Shown here piece by piece: positions 47,821 through 55,950 of a stretch of DNA of 64,000 nt. The position numbers were made by a program, and so were the translations under genes. A model generated the notes under the pieces. It saw only the letters and a list, made by a program, of their open reading frames with translations, did not search any database and had not been told where the DNA came from. The DNA is from Undibacterium piscinae (GTDB lineage Bacteria; Pseudomonadota; Gammaproteobacteria; Burkholderiales; Burkholderiaceae_D): contig CP051152.1 in assembly GCA_003970805.2 (NCBI GenBank), positions 372,001 through 436,000 on the forward strand, written 5' to 3'. Numbering within the stretch: position 1 is the first letter of the stretch; every line of letters begins with the position of its first letter.

Positions 47821-48629
47821 TGGACGCCTATAAGTTACTCCAAAATAAAATTCAAGACCTGCGTTTCCGCGGTTTTGGTGGCACATCGATACAAATGCAT
47901 AGGGCGATATTTTCTATTCGCCTGCAAAAATCAAATCTTATTTTGGCCTTGCTGTTGCCATTGTTTTTTAATTTTTTGGTGTTTGCTTCCTTAGATCTTA
48001 TTCTCCAGAGTTGGCATGCGCTGTTTGATTTTTGGCTAAGGCAGATCGCGCCTCATCATCAGGTTCTGGAATATCCTATCGATTTGGGGCGCTATTTATT
48101 GGCAATGCCTTTCCCTGATTTCTCAGCCGGGGCACCGAGTAGTTTTAATTGGTGGCTTAGCCTGATCGTAAGTGCTTTGATTTTTTTGTTGACCTATTTT
48201 ATTCCGCCCGATCGATTTTTACCGCTCACTTATATACTGCGCGCTTGCCTGTTAATTCAATCCACGGCGCTCGCCTATTTCTATTTTTCCCCAAGTACTT
48301 TTCCTTATGATTTACCCAGTTATTTGGGCAATGGTCTGGTGATGGGGCTATTCTTTTTATTTTTGATACCCTGGATTTTAGGCTTCACTTACTATGTGTT
48401 TAATTTCCATATTTTGCAAAAAATTGCACTCACTTTAATCATTCTAGGATATTTTTTACTGGCCTTTCCTATGCAGTACCTGTTTCATGGCTATCTCTTA
48501 AGCGAACTCTCTTTGCTGTATTTGCCGCTGGCCTATCTGGTCTTGGGTGGATTTTTAGATGTCATGATGTTTGTTGCCTTTTATTCCTGGGGCATGAGCT
48601 GGCGCTGGGGTGAGCTGGACGGTAATTAG
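47820..48629 (+). CDS. Polytopic membrane protein of the polysaccharide operon
   Basis: A 269-residue integral membrane protein with about six hydrophobic segments (for example LALLLPLFFNFLVFASLDLI, LIVSALIFLLTYFIPP, LGNGLVMGLFFLFLIPW, LTLIILGYFLLAFPM). No family is recognisable. It overlaps the YaiO-like gene by one base (TAATG) and is the last gene of the operon, so it belongs to the same system, perhaps as an accessory to synthase or assembly. Confidence 0.7.
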   Translation: MDAYKLLQNKIQDLRFRGFGGTSIQMHRAIFSIRLQKSNLILALLLPLFFNFLVFASLDLILQSWHALFDFWLRQIAPHHQVLEYPIDLGRYLLAMPFPDFSAGAPSSFNWWLSLIVSALIFLLTYFIPPDRFLPLTYILRACLLIQSTALAYFYFSPSTFPYDLPSYLGNGLVMGLFFLFLIPWILGFTYYVFNFHILQKIALTLIILGYFLLAFPMQYLFHGYLLSELSLLYLPLAYLVLGGFLDVMMFVAFYSWGMSWRWGELDGN

Positions 48630-48767
48630 TGCTGTTGATACAGAAGTTGAATTGAACAGCAAGTCCGGGCATCGCGCTAAAGCATGTGCTTTCTTTAATG
48701 TGTATCAATTTTATCCGCAAGCTCATAAATTATAATTAACAAAACTTTCTCAAAGACGGGTGATCGC

Positions 48768-49301
48768 ATGCAAAAAAATTCTTATCACACAGTCTCAAAG
48801 TCTCTGCATTGGATCATGTTTGTCCTGATCGCCTTGGCCTTGGCGATGATAGAAGTGCGGGAGGATATACCTAAAGGTACGCCGCTGCGCGATAGCTTAA
48901 AAATCTGGCATATGCTGGTGGGCCAGCTGGTATTGTTGTTTGTCATCGTCCGGGTTGTGGCGCGATTGAGTTTTAGAGCACCGCCTGCTATTCCCGGGCC
49001 ACGCTGGCAAACGGCCAGCGCGCATGCGGTGCATGGCTTGCTGTATCTGTTGATGTTTGCCCTGCCGATGAGCGGCGTGGTGTTTTATCAGGCCGCCGGC
49101 AAGGAAGTAGAGTTTTTGGGCTGGATCTTGCCGCACCTGGTAGCACCCGATCCTGCGTTAAAAGGCAATATCAAAGAAATCCATGAAACCATGGGTAATG
49201 TGATTTACTTCCTGGTCGGTATTCATGTGCTGGGCGCTTTATACCATCACTTTATCGTCAAGGACGACACACTGAAACGGATGTTGCCCGGCAAGAATTA
49301 G
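48768..49301 (+). CDS. Cytochrome b561
   Basis: Di-heme cytochrome b561 of the bacterial (CybB) type, 177 aa, with four membrane helices. Heme-ligand histidines are visible in SKSLHWIMF, KIWHMLVGQL, HAVHGLLYL and GIHVLGALYHHF. It would pass electrons between quinone and superoxide or other acceptors in the inner membrane. It is a separate unit from the polysaccharide operon, with a GACGGG ribosome-binding region, and is followed by a stem-loop. Confidence 0.92.
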   Translation: MQKNSYHTVSKSLHWIMFVLIALALAMIEVREDIPKGTPLRDSLKIWHMLVGQLVLLFVIVRVVARLSFRAPPAIPGPRWQTASAHAVHGLLYLLMFALPMSGVVFYQAAGKEVEFLGWILPHLVAPDPALKGNIKEIHETMGNVIYFLVGIHVLGALYHHFIVKDDTLKRMLPGKN

Positions 49302-49319
49302 GCGAGTGGGCCTAATGGA

Positions 49320-49347
49320 GGGGGCTTTGAATAAATTGAGAGCCCCC
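49320..49347 (+). terminator. GC-rich stem-loop after cytochrome b561
   Basis: GGGGGCT and AGCCCCC form a perfect 7-base stem with a 14-base loop, 19 bases after the stop. No T-tract follows, so termination is uncertain. Confidence 0.4.
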
Positions 49348-49422
49348 CCGCCAGCGCGCATATTCCATGCGCTTCTTCAAGCATACCGGCCTGTAGCCCG
49401 CATGGGATATGCGCGCTGGCGG
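49348..49422. repeat. REP-like palindrome
   Basis: Arms of 24 bases (49348-49371 and 49399-49422, beginning CCGCCAGCGCGCATAT) are complementary with one mismatch around a 27-base loop. It lies between convergent genes and shares its core with the palindrome at 39701-39769. Mobile REP/BIME-type element or bidirectional terminator. Confidence 0.7.
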
Positions 49423-49477
49423 CATGCCAATTTGTATCTGCCTGCGGCGTAGGTTTTGCCGCGCATCCCACTCTCAA

Positions 49478-50182
49478 TTATGCTAACTGGCTGCCCTTGC
49501 TCCAGTTACTGACGTAGTCGGGTGCCGGGATGTTCATGGCTGGGTCGGGTAGCGCTGGCATCCGTGTTTCTACCAGCGGTAAGATGCCGGCCCAGATGGG
49601 GATATCCATGTCCTCTGCGTCGTCGACGACGTTGCCGCTGCGGGTTTTGGCGGCGGCCTCGTCTAGCGAGATGCGCATCACCGTGGTGGCGGCGAATTCC
49701 TTGTCGTTGCCGGGGCGGGCTTCCAGTTTGCGGCCGGGCATGATTCTGTCCATCAGGGCATCCATGGCGGCGCGCTTGTCGACGTCGGCCTCCACGCGCT
49801 CAAATTGCCCATAGATGACCGCCGAGCGGTAGTTCATGCTGTGATTAAAGGCCGAGCGCGCCAATACTAAGCCGTCTAGCAAAGTAATGCCTACGCAAGC
49901 CTGGGTGCCGCAGGCGAGTAATTTCAGCAGGCGGCCACCGTTGGAACCATGAATGTACAGGTATTCGCCGGTGCGCCAGCAAGCGGTCGGGATGCAATGG
50001 CTGCCGTTGTCGTCATGAAAGGCGATGTGGCACAGATAGGCGGCATCGATGATGGCATGCAAAGTGCTACGTTGGTAATCGGCCTGTGCCGGCAGACGGC
50101 GTACCCGGCTGCGTTCGCTGGGCGCGCTGGCGCTCTGCTTGGCCGTTGTGCTGTGGTCGATAGGCGTGCTGCTAGTAGTCAT
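49478..50182 (-). CDS. FMN-binding split-barrel (pyridoxamine-phosphate-oxidase-like) protein
   Basis: A 234-residue protein of the PNPOx-like flavin-binding family. LPAQADYQRSTLHAIIDAAYLCH is the standard start of this group; GEYLYIHGSNGGRLLKLLA and NHSMNYRSAVIYGQFERV make up the barrel and FMN contacts. ATG 50182 is preferred over a longer frame from 50278, which would reach into the divergent regulator. It diverges from a MocR regulator, as such proteins often do, and is probably its target. Biochemical activity unknown. Confidence 0.85.
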   Translation of the reverse strand: MTTSSTPIDHSTTAKQSASAPSERSRVRRLPAQADYQRSTLHAIIDAAYLCHIAFHDDNGSHCIPTACWRTGEYLYIHGSNGGRLLKLLACGTQACVGITLLDGLVLARSAFNHSMNYRSAVIYGQFERVEADVDKRAAMDALMDRIMPGRKLEARPGNDKEFAATTVMRISLDEAAAKTRSGNVVDDAEDMDIPIWAGILPLVETRMPALPDPAMNIPAPDYVSNWSKGSQLA

Positions 50183-50216
50183 GGGATATTTTTGTAAGTG
50201 GTGAATTAAACTGCAA

Positions 50217-50248
50217 TATAATCGATTGCTGGATCTTAAAAAAGATCC
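50217..50248 (+). promoter_or_regulatory. Promoter and inverted-repeat operator candidate for the MocR gene
   Basis: A perfect TATAAT hexamer (50217-50222) lies 19 bases after TTGTAA, and is followed at 50231-50248 by GGATCTT-N4-AAGATCC, a perfect dyad. This places a potential operator at the transcription start between the divergent genes, as expected for an autoregulated MocR protein. Confidence 0.5.
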
Positions 50249-50276
50249 AAGACCACATAAAAAAATAGAGCCACGC

Positions 50277-51884
50277 ATGGATTATCCGCTGTTATATCAA
50301 AATTTCCTCACACAATATCCGCAACTGACTGGCCCGCGCCAACGTCTTTTACACGAATGTCTGCGTTCTGCGATTCGCAAGGGGACGCTGCATGCAGGCT
50401 TGCGTTTGCTGGGAACGCGTCAATTGGCCAGCGAATTGGGTTTGGCGCGTAATACCGTGCTATACGCCTACGAACAATTGGCGACCGAGGGCTATGTGAG
50501 CTCGGATAGACAAGGCACGGTGGTGGTGGATTTGAAGTCGAACGTGCGGTTAAGCGTGCGGTTAAGCGTGCAGTTGAGCGGGCAGTTGAGCGTGAGGGCT
50601 GGCGAGTCAGATGCGGCTCAGGATGTATTGCCGTTAGCGCAGGCGCGCCTGTCACGCCGGGCGCAAAATCAGTCTCACACGCACAATCAGGCTCAGCTCC
50701 AGGTGCAGAGTCAAGAAGGCGCAGCTCTGGATTCTGGCGCATCAAAAAATACCGTAGATGCAGTGTTGCCAGACGCTGCTTTGACGAGCGCTTTTGCACC
50801 GGGGGTGCCTGCGCTGGCCGATTTTCCGCAGGCTAGCTGGCGCCGTTTGCTCGACCGGGCCTGGCGCAGTTGTTCGGTGGCCCAGCTAAATTACGGCGAG
50901 GCGGCCGGCGAGCTGCGTTTGCGGGTGGCAATTGCCGATCATCTTCGCGCTTCGCGCGGGGTCTTGTGCGAAGCCGATCAAGTGTTCATTACGGATGGCA
51001 CGCAAAGTAGTCTGGACCTGTGTGCGCGCCTGTTTGCCGATGTTGGCGACATCGTCTGGATGGAAAACCCCGGCTATAAAGGCGCGCTTACCGCGTTTCA
51101 TGCGGCGCAATTACAGGTGCATGCTGTGAGTCTCGATGAACAAGGGCTGGCTCCCGATGAGATCGATATTGTGCAGCACAGACCCAAGCTGATCTACGTC
51201 ACGCCTTCACACCAATATCCGCTCGGGAGTGTGCTTAGTCTGAGCCGGCGCATGCAATTGATTAACCATGCACTGGCCGCTGGCGCCTTGATTATCGAGG
51301 ATGATTACGATAGCGAGTTCCGTCATGATGGCCCGCCGCTGGCGGCCATGCAGGGCTTGGTGGCGGACGCCCCGGTGCTGTATCTGGGCACCTTTAGCAA
51401 GACCATGTTTCCGGCATTGCGGATCGGCTTTATGGTGGTGCCAAAACATCTGGTGGCCGCACTCACGCGCGCGCTGGCGCACGCCGTGCCGCGCGGACGC
51501 GCTTGCGATCAACTGGCCTTGGCCGAGTTTATCCAGAGTGGGCAGTTCGCTGCGCATTTGCGCAAGATGCGGCGCCTGTACCGGCACAGGCGCGATGTGT
51601 TGTCCGCTGCTTTGAGCCTGCATCTGGGCGATCTGGGCGTGGTTTGTGGCGGTTCGGCTGGCATGCATCTGGCATTAATACTCGATGCGCGCGCACCCGA
51701 TACGCTCGTTTGCGCGCAAGCCTTGCAGCAGGGCATTGTGGTGCATCCGCTGAGCCTGCATGCGCTGTCGCATGCAGCGCCTGTTTTTAATGGACTGGTA
51801 CTGGGTTACGCACAGATTGCGCCAGAGCAGATAGAGATCGCGGTAGAGAAATTGGCGCACATTGTGCGCCAGCTAGTCAGGTGA
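50277..51884 (+). CDS. MocR-family regulator (GntR HTH + aminotransferase-like domain)
   Basis: A PdxR/MocR protein of 535 aa. The N-terminal winged helix (LRSAIRKGTLHAGLRLLGTR, ASELGLARNTVLYAYEQL) is joined to a fold-type I PLP domain: GTQSSLDLCARLFADVGD, ENPGYKG, IIEDDYDSEFR and the PLP-lysine in LGTFSKTMFPALRIGF. The linker contains four tandem 12-bp units (VRLSVRLSVQLSGQLS). The start at 50277 is chosen because an in-frame start at 50226 would span the proposed operator. PLP as effector is inferred from the family. Confidence 0.92.
   Translation: MDYPLLYQNFLTQYPQLTGPRQRLLHECLRSAIRKGTLHAGLRLLGTRQLASELGLARNTVLYAYEQLATEGYVSSDRQGTVVVDLKSNVRLSVRLSVQLSGQLSVRAGESDAAQDVLPLAQARLSRRAQNQSHTHNQAQLQVQSQEGAALDSGASKNTVDAVLPDAALTSAFAPGVPALADFPQASWRRLLDRAWRSCSVAQLNYGEAAGELRLRVAIADHLRASRGVLCEADQVFITDGTQSSLDLCARLFADVGDIVWMENPGYKGALTAFHAAQLQVHAVSLDEQGLAPDEIDIVQHRPKLIYVTPSHQYPLGSVLSLSRRMQLINHALAAGALIIEDDYDSEFRHDGPPLAAMQGLVADAPVLYLGTFSKTMFPALRIGFMVVPKHLVAALTRALAHAVPRGRACDQLALAEFIQSGQFAAHLRKMRRLYRHRRDVLSAALSLHLGDLGVVCGGSAGMHLALILDARAPDTLVCAQALQQGIVVHPLSLHALSHAAPVFNGLVLGYAQIAPEQIEIAVEKLAHIVRQLVR
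50544..50591 (+). repeat. Four 12-bp tandem repeats in the MocR linker
   Basis: Units GTGCGGTTAAGC (twice), GTGCAGTTGAGC and GGGCAGTTGAGC run head to tail and in frame, encoding VRLS-VRLS-VQLS-GQLS within the interdomain linker. Copy number could vary without frame loss. Confidence 0.9.
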
Positions 51885-51925
51885 GTGCGGCGGTATTCCC
51901 AGCTCCAGTTTTGGCTGAGCTTGGC

Positions 51926-52681
51926 TTAGGCTGGCTGATCGACCACGCTACGCATGCTAGAACCCAGCAAGGCCAGTAGCACGATCAGTATCAGCAGCGC
52001 GCCACTGCCTATAAATAATTGCGAGGTGCTGATGCTACGCATGACCCAACCGGTGATCGCAGCCGAGACTGGCCCTATGCCCATGAAGATGAACATGAAA
52101 ATACTCATGGTTCTGCCTAGCATGGCCGCTGGCACCTGGCGCTGTATCCAGGTGTACACCGCGACATGCAAGTAGCCGCCCAGCGTGCCTATTGTGAGCA
52201 AGAGTGCGGCGCCTTGCCAGGTTGCCACTACCAGGCTCATGGGGACGAATAACAGCCCGACGATAAAATCGATCAACAAGATAGTGCGGCCTAAATTGCC
52301 GAAGCGCCGGTTCGGCAGCAGGCCCGACATCAGCATGCCCAGCAGCGTACCAGCGCCATGGCAGCCGATCAAAATACCGAAAGTGCCGGCGCTGTCACCG
52401 AGCTGATTGGCGAGCACCGGTAGTGCGATCTGGATCGGCCCCATGATGAAAAATGCCACTGCCGACCAGTACAGAAAGCAAGTGCGCAACATCACGTCGT
52501 TCCAGCAATAGCGTAAGCCTTCCAAGATAGAATGCCAAAGCCGGGCGGCAGGTTTGGGGTGTGCATTTTCCCCTTCGCCAGCAAGCTCAAGCTGAGGTAA
52601 GCTGACACTAGGGGTGTCTATGCCTTCAACGATGGTAGCGGCGACAAATAATTGGTGCAGCGAGTCGACCGCAGAAATCAA
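51926..52681 (-). CDS. MFS transporter, C-terminal half only
   Basis: Reads as the second half of a major facilitator transporter (enterobactin-exporter-like MFS): five or six helices such as FLYWSAVAFFIMGPIQIALP and TLGGYLHVAVYTWIQRQVPA, with the inner-loop motif LLPNRRFGNLGRTIL. A full MFS protein has about 400 residues and twelve helices; the first half is missing, and the frame begins right at the end of the acyl-CoA ligase gene. A deletion or assembly join there is likely, so 251 aa is probably a remnant. Confidence 0.7.
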   Translation of the reverse strand: MISAVDSLHQLFVAATIVEGIDTPSVSLPQLELAGEGENAHPKPAARLWHSILEGLRYCWNDVMLRTCFLYWSAVAFFIMGPIQIALPVLANQLGDSAGTFGILIGCHGAGTLLGMLMSGLLPNRRFGNLGRTILLIDFIVGLLFVPMSLVVATWQGAALLLTIGTLGGYLHVAVYTWIQRQVPAAMLGRTMSIFMFIFMGIGPVSAAITGWVMRSISTSQLFIGSGALLILIVLLALLGSSMRSVVDQPA

Positions 52682-54444
52682 AACCGTCCGCGACGGCAGT
52701 GATTTCCGGTTGCCAGCATCATGAGATATTGCCGACTTTTTCGCGTCGCACCGCGTCTTTGAATTTTTCCGGTTGCCGTCATTGGTAATGTGCCTATGAA
52801 TTCGATTTCTTTCGGGTATTCGTAAGGCGCCAGTTTGCCGCGCACGTGCTGCTGCAATTGCGTGATCAAGGCTGAGCTGGCCTGATAGCCGGCGGCCAGT
52901 ACCACATAAGCCTTGACCAGATTTCCGCGTTCCCGGTCTGGCTTGGGTACGACGGCGACATTCGCTACCGCCGGGTGTTTCAATAGGCAGTTCTCGATCT
53001 CGGACGGACCTATGCGGTAGCCGGCTGCCTTGAACATATCGTCGGCCCGCCCTTGATACCAGAGATAACCATCGGCATCACGCAAGGCCAGATCGCCCGT
53101 GCGGCACCAGTCGCCGCTAAATTTATCGTTGGTGGCGGCAGGATTTTTCCAGTAGTTGAGAAAAAAGATAGGGTCAGGCTGGCCGTGCATATCATAGCGA
53201 TTCACCGCCACTTCAGCGATCTGGTGATCGGCGACTTCTTCACCCTCATCGTCGATCAGGGCGACCCTGTGCCCCGGATAGGGGCGTCCCATGCTGCCGG
53301 GCTTGGCCGGCCAATGCAGGTGACTATTGCCGACGATGTAGTTCATCTCGGTTTGGCCGAACATCTCGTTGGGAGTGATCTTCAATGCCGATACGCACCA
53401 GTTGAAGACCGCGTCGCCGACCGCTTCACCGGCACACATCACGGCGCGCAAGTGCAGGCGATACTGCTGCAAGGGTGTGGCGCAGGCCTTCATCATCATC
53501 TTTAATGCGGTCGGAAACAGGAAGGTATTGGTGACGCGGTATTTTTCCATCAGATAATAGGCGGTTTCGGCCGAGAACCTGCCTTGAAAACCGACGATGG
53601 GTTTGCCGAAATACAGGGTAGGTAACAGCGCGTCCATCAGGCCACCGGTCCAGGCCCAGTCAGCCGGTGACCAGAAAACATCCTGATCCCGGGGAAACCA
53701 GTTTTGCGAGGCCACAAAACCAGGTAAGTTTCCGATCAGGGCGCTATGCGGCAGCAATGCCCCCTTGGGCGCACCGGTGGTGCCGCTGGTGTAGATCAGA
53801 ATCGCCGGGTCGCTGGCCAAAGTCGCTACAGCTTCAAACTGTTGCGGCATGTCCGCCAGCGAGCTATGCCAGTCCAGTGCCTGTTCCGCCTGGCAATCCA
53901 GGGTAATCAGTGTTTTGAGCGCAGGGCAGGCGGCACGTATCTGAAGGTAAGCGTCTATGCCGCTCTGGTCGACGATCAGCGCGCTCGCCTCACTATGCTG
54001 CAAGCGGTATTCGAGCGCCTCCGGTCCGAACAGAAATGACAGCGGCATGATGATCGCCCCCATTTGCAGGCAAGCCATCAGAGTAACGGTGGTCTGCGGG
54101 CGTTGTGGCAAGATGCAGGCGACTACATCGCCGCGCCGTATACCCCGGGTATGCAAGAGTTGCGAGAGTTGGTTAGCCTGCGCCTGCAAGTTAGCGTAAC
54201 TCAGGCTTTCGCAATGGCCCTCACTGTCTTCATAATGAATCGCAGTAGCTGCGCCATGCATCGGGTCTGCCGCCCAGCGCCGGCTGCAGACTTCGGCAAT
54301 ATTGAAGTACTCGGGCACTTCCCAGCGAAATTCGCGATACATCTGCCGATAGTGATCAGTATCCTGGCTTTGATCGTGGTGCTGATTTGTTGTGGTGCTT
54401 GTTGCGGTGCCTGTTGTGGTGCTTACTGCAGGGTTTTGCGTCAT
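52678..54444 (-). CDS. AMP-forming acyl-CoA synthetase, 3' end frameshifted
   Basis: ANL-superfamily ligase related to acetyl/medium-chain acyl-CoA synthetases. It opens with a Thr-rich tail, then YREFRWEVPEYFNIAEVC; the P-loop is ILIYTSGTTGAPKGALLPHS, the adenylate motif MFGQTEMNYIVG, and WCRTGDLALRDADGYLWYQG with KAAGYRIGPSEIEN complete it. GGAGACGAA precedes ATG 54444. After MTATGKI the frame goes to QRRGATRKS and ends at 52678, whereas another frame reads FKDAVRREKVGNIS and stops at 52719; this looks like a one-base indel. Substrate unknown; it might serve aromatic acids, but its sequence is not the benzoate-CoA-ligase type. Confidence 0.85.
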   Translation of the reverse strand: MTQNPAVSTTTGTATSTTTNQHHDQSQDTDHYRQMYREFRWEVPEYFNIAEVCSRRWAADPMHGAATAIHYEDSEGHCESLSYANLQAQANQLSQLLHTRGIRRGDVVACILPQRPQTTVTLMACLQMGAIIMPLSFLFGPEALEYRLQHSEASALIVDQSGIDAYLQIRAACPALKTLITLDCQAEQALDWHSSLADMPQQFEAVATLASDPAILIYTSGTTGAPKGALLPHSALIGNLPGFVASQNWFPRDQDVFWSPADWAWTGGLMDALLPTLYFGKPIVGFQGRFSAETAYYLMEKYRVTNTFLFPTALKMMMKACATPLQQYRLHLRAVMCAGEAVGDAVFNWCVSALKITPNEMFGQTEMNYIVGNSHLHWPAKPGSMGRPYPGHRVALIDDEGEEVADHQIAEVAVNRYDMHGQPDPIFFLNYWKNPAATNDKFSGDWCRTGDLALRDADGYLWYQGRADDMFKAAGYRIGPSEIENCLLKHPAVANVAVVPKPDRERGNLVKAYVVLAAGYQASSALITQLQQHVRGKLAPYEYPKEIEFIGTLPMTATGKIQRRGATRKSRQYLMMLATGNHCRRGRF

Positions 54445-54628
54445 TTCGTCTCCAAAAAACACTTATCGAACGATCGTGCTATTATTTGTCTTCTTGTAGT
54501 GCGGCAGGTTTCTGCTTGGCTCAGATGGTAAGCTAAAATGGTAAGCCAATCTCTGCTCGTCATAGATGAAATTTCTATGCGACCTCCGCCTGTTTTTTCT
54601 ATTTGCGACGAACAATATTAACGTAATC

Positions 54629-55534
54629 ATGAAAACTTTCCGTTCCGAATTTATATCACTGCGTGGTCTTAATTACCATGTGCGCCACTGGGGCGATGAA
54701 ACCGCTCCGCAATTATTCATGATGCACGGCTGGATGGATGTTTCGGCCTCGTTTCAATTTGTCGTCGATTGCCTGAAAAAAGAATGGCATGTGATTTCGG
54801 TCGACTGGCGCGGTTTTGGCCTGACCGAAGCGCCGCCTACCGATAGCTATTGGTTTCCCGATTATCTGGGTGATCTCGATGCGATACTTGAGCATTTTTC
54901 GCCTGATCAGGCGGTCAATTTGCTAGGGCATAGTATGGGCGCGAACGTGGTGCTGCTGTATGCGGGTGTCAGGCCGGAGCGGGTCAGGAAACTGATTAAT
55001 CTGGAAGGTTTTGGCTTGCCCACTACCCATCCCAAACAAGCTCCGGGCCGCTACCTCAAGTGGCTAAATGAACTGCGCGAGCAACCCGTTATGCGCAGTT
55101 ATGAGAGCCAGGCGGAAGTGGCGCGGCGCTTACAAAAGACGAATCCGCGTTTATCCGATGAACGTGCCGGATTTTTGTCTCAGCACTGGGCCAAAGAAAA
55201 TGCGCAGGGCCAGTGGGATATCCTCGGTGACCCGGCCCATAAACTCACTAGTCCCTTACTGTTTCAGGTCGATGAAATCATGGCGTGCTGGAGCAAGATC
55301 AGTGCGCCGGTCTTGTGGGTGGAAGCCAATGACACTGATGTCTGGAGCTGGCTGGGACCGAAAGAGCAAGCGCGGATAGAGATAGACCGCCGCATAGGCT
55401 TTATCCCGAAAGTGCGCACCGAGATGATCATGGACGCCGGCCACATGCTGCATCATGACCAACCTGCGCATGTTGATTGCGTATGGCACTTTGATGCCTT
55501 GCCACTCCCCCTCTTGGATTTGAAACGCAGCTGA
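54629..55534 (+). CDS. Alpha/beta-hydrolase
   Basis: A 301-residue alpha/beta-hydrolase fold protein. MMHGWMDVSASFQFVV is the oxyanion region, VISVDWRGFGLTEAP follows strand 4, the nucleophile elbow is LLGHSMGANVVLLYAG, and the catalytic histidine is in MDAGHMLHHDQPAHV, with an acid near WVEANDTDVW. ATG 54629 is preferred; an upstream in-frame ATG at 54566 adds a hydrophobic stretch within the intergenic region. It is divergent from the acyl-CoA ligase. Esterase, lipase or C-C hydrolase; substrate unknown. Confidence 0.88.
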   Translation: MKTFRSEFISLRGLNYHVRHWGDETAPQLFMMHGWMDVSASFQFVVDCLKKEWHVISVDWRGFGLTEAPPTDSYWFPDYLGDLDAILEHFSPDQAVNLLGHSMGANVVLLYAGVRPERVRKLINLEGFGLPTTHPKQAPGRYLKWLNELREQPVMRSYESQAEVARRLQKTNPRLSDERAGFLSQHWAKENAQGQWDILGDPAHKLTSPLLFQVDEIMACWSKISAPVLWVEANDTDVWSWLGPKEQARIEIDRRIGFIPKVRTEMIMDAGHMLHHDQPAHVDCVWHFDALPLPLLDLKRS

Positions 55535-55581
55535 AACACAAGTAAAAAACAAGTAAAAAACAACTAAGCGAAAAGAGACGC

Positions 55582-55728
55582 ATGTTACGACTAGCCCTGA
55601 AGATGAGCATGCGCGACTGGCGTGCCGGTGAATTACGGTTTTTACTGGTGGCCTTGATGATTGCGGTCGCCTCATCGTCGGTAGGTTTTTTTGTCGATCG
55701 CATGCGCAATGGCCTCATCGCGATGTAG
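55582..55728 (+). pseudogene. 5' fragment of the FtsX-type ABC permease gene
   Basis: The frame reads MLRLALKMSMRDWRAGELRF, a membrane helix LLVALMIAVASSSVGFFVDR and MRNGL, which begin predicted ABC permeases of the YbbP type, but stops after 48 residues at 55728. The interval 55729-55950 is scrambled by an imperfect duplication (see findings). Confidence 0.75.
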
Positions 55729-55892
55729 GCGCCGATCTCGGTCAGCGCCGATCAACCGATTACTCCGGCTTGGCGATGGCCGCCAAGCGGGAGTATGAGC
55801 GGCTGGCGATTGCCAAGATGGCTCCCCCTCGAGGATGGCCTCAATCGCGATGGGCATCAGCTATTAGGCGCCGATCTGCTGGTCAGCGCCGA
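55710..55892. repeat. Imperfect duplication inside the permease gene
   Basis: Bases 55710-55751 and 55835-55892 both carry ATGGCCTCA..CGCGATG, TAGGCGCCGATCT and GGTCAGCGCCGA in the same order; the first copy lacks several bases. The second copy encodes the expected NGLNRDGHQLLGADLLVSA. The pattern suggests a mis-joined or low-quality stretch. Confidence 0.75.
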
Positions 55893-55950
55893 GACGGTGG
55901 TATTGGGCTGAGCAAGCGGTGGTGGCGAGGGCGATAACGCGCAATCGCGC

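Noticed and set aside
49320..49422. Possible insertion-sequence remnant
   Set aside because: No transposase coding sequence or target duplication; the structure is a stem-loop plus REP-like palindrome only.
52678..54444. Acyl-CoA ligase as the missing 2-aminobenzoate-CoA ligase of the 33-39.7 kb island
   Set aside because: Its motifs are of the acetyl/medium-chain acyl-CoA synthetase type, it is on the other strand and 13 kb away; only weak contextual support.
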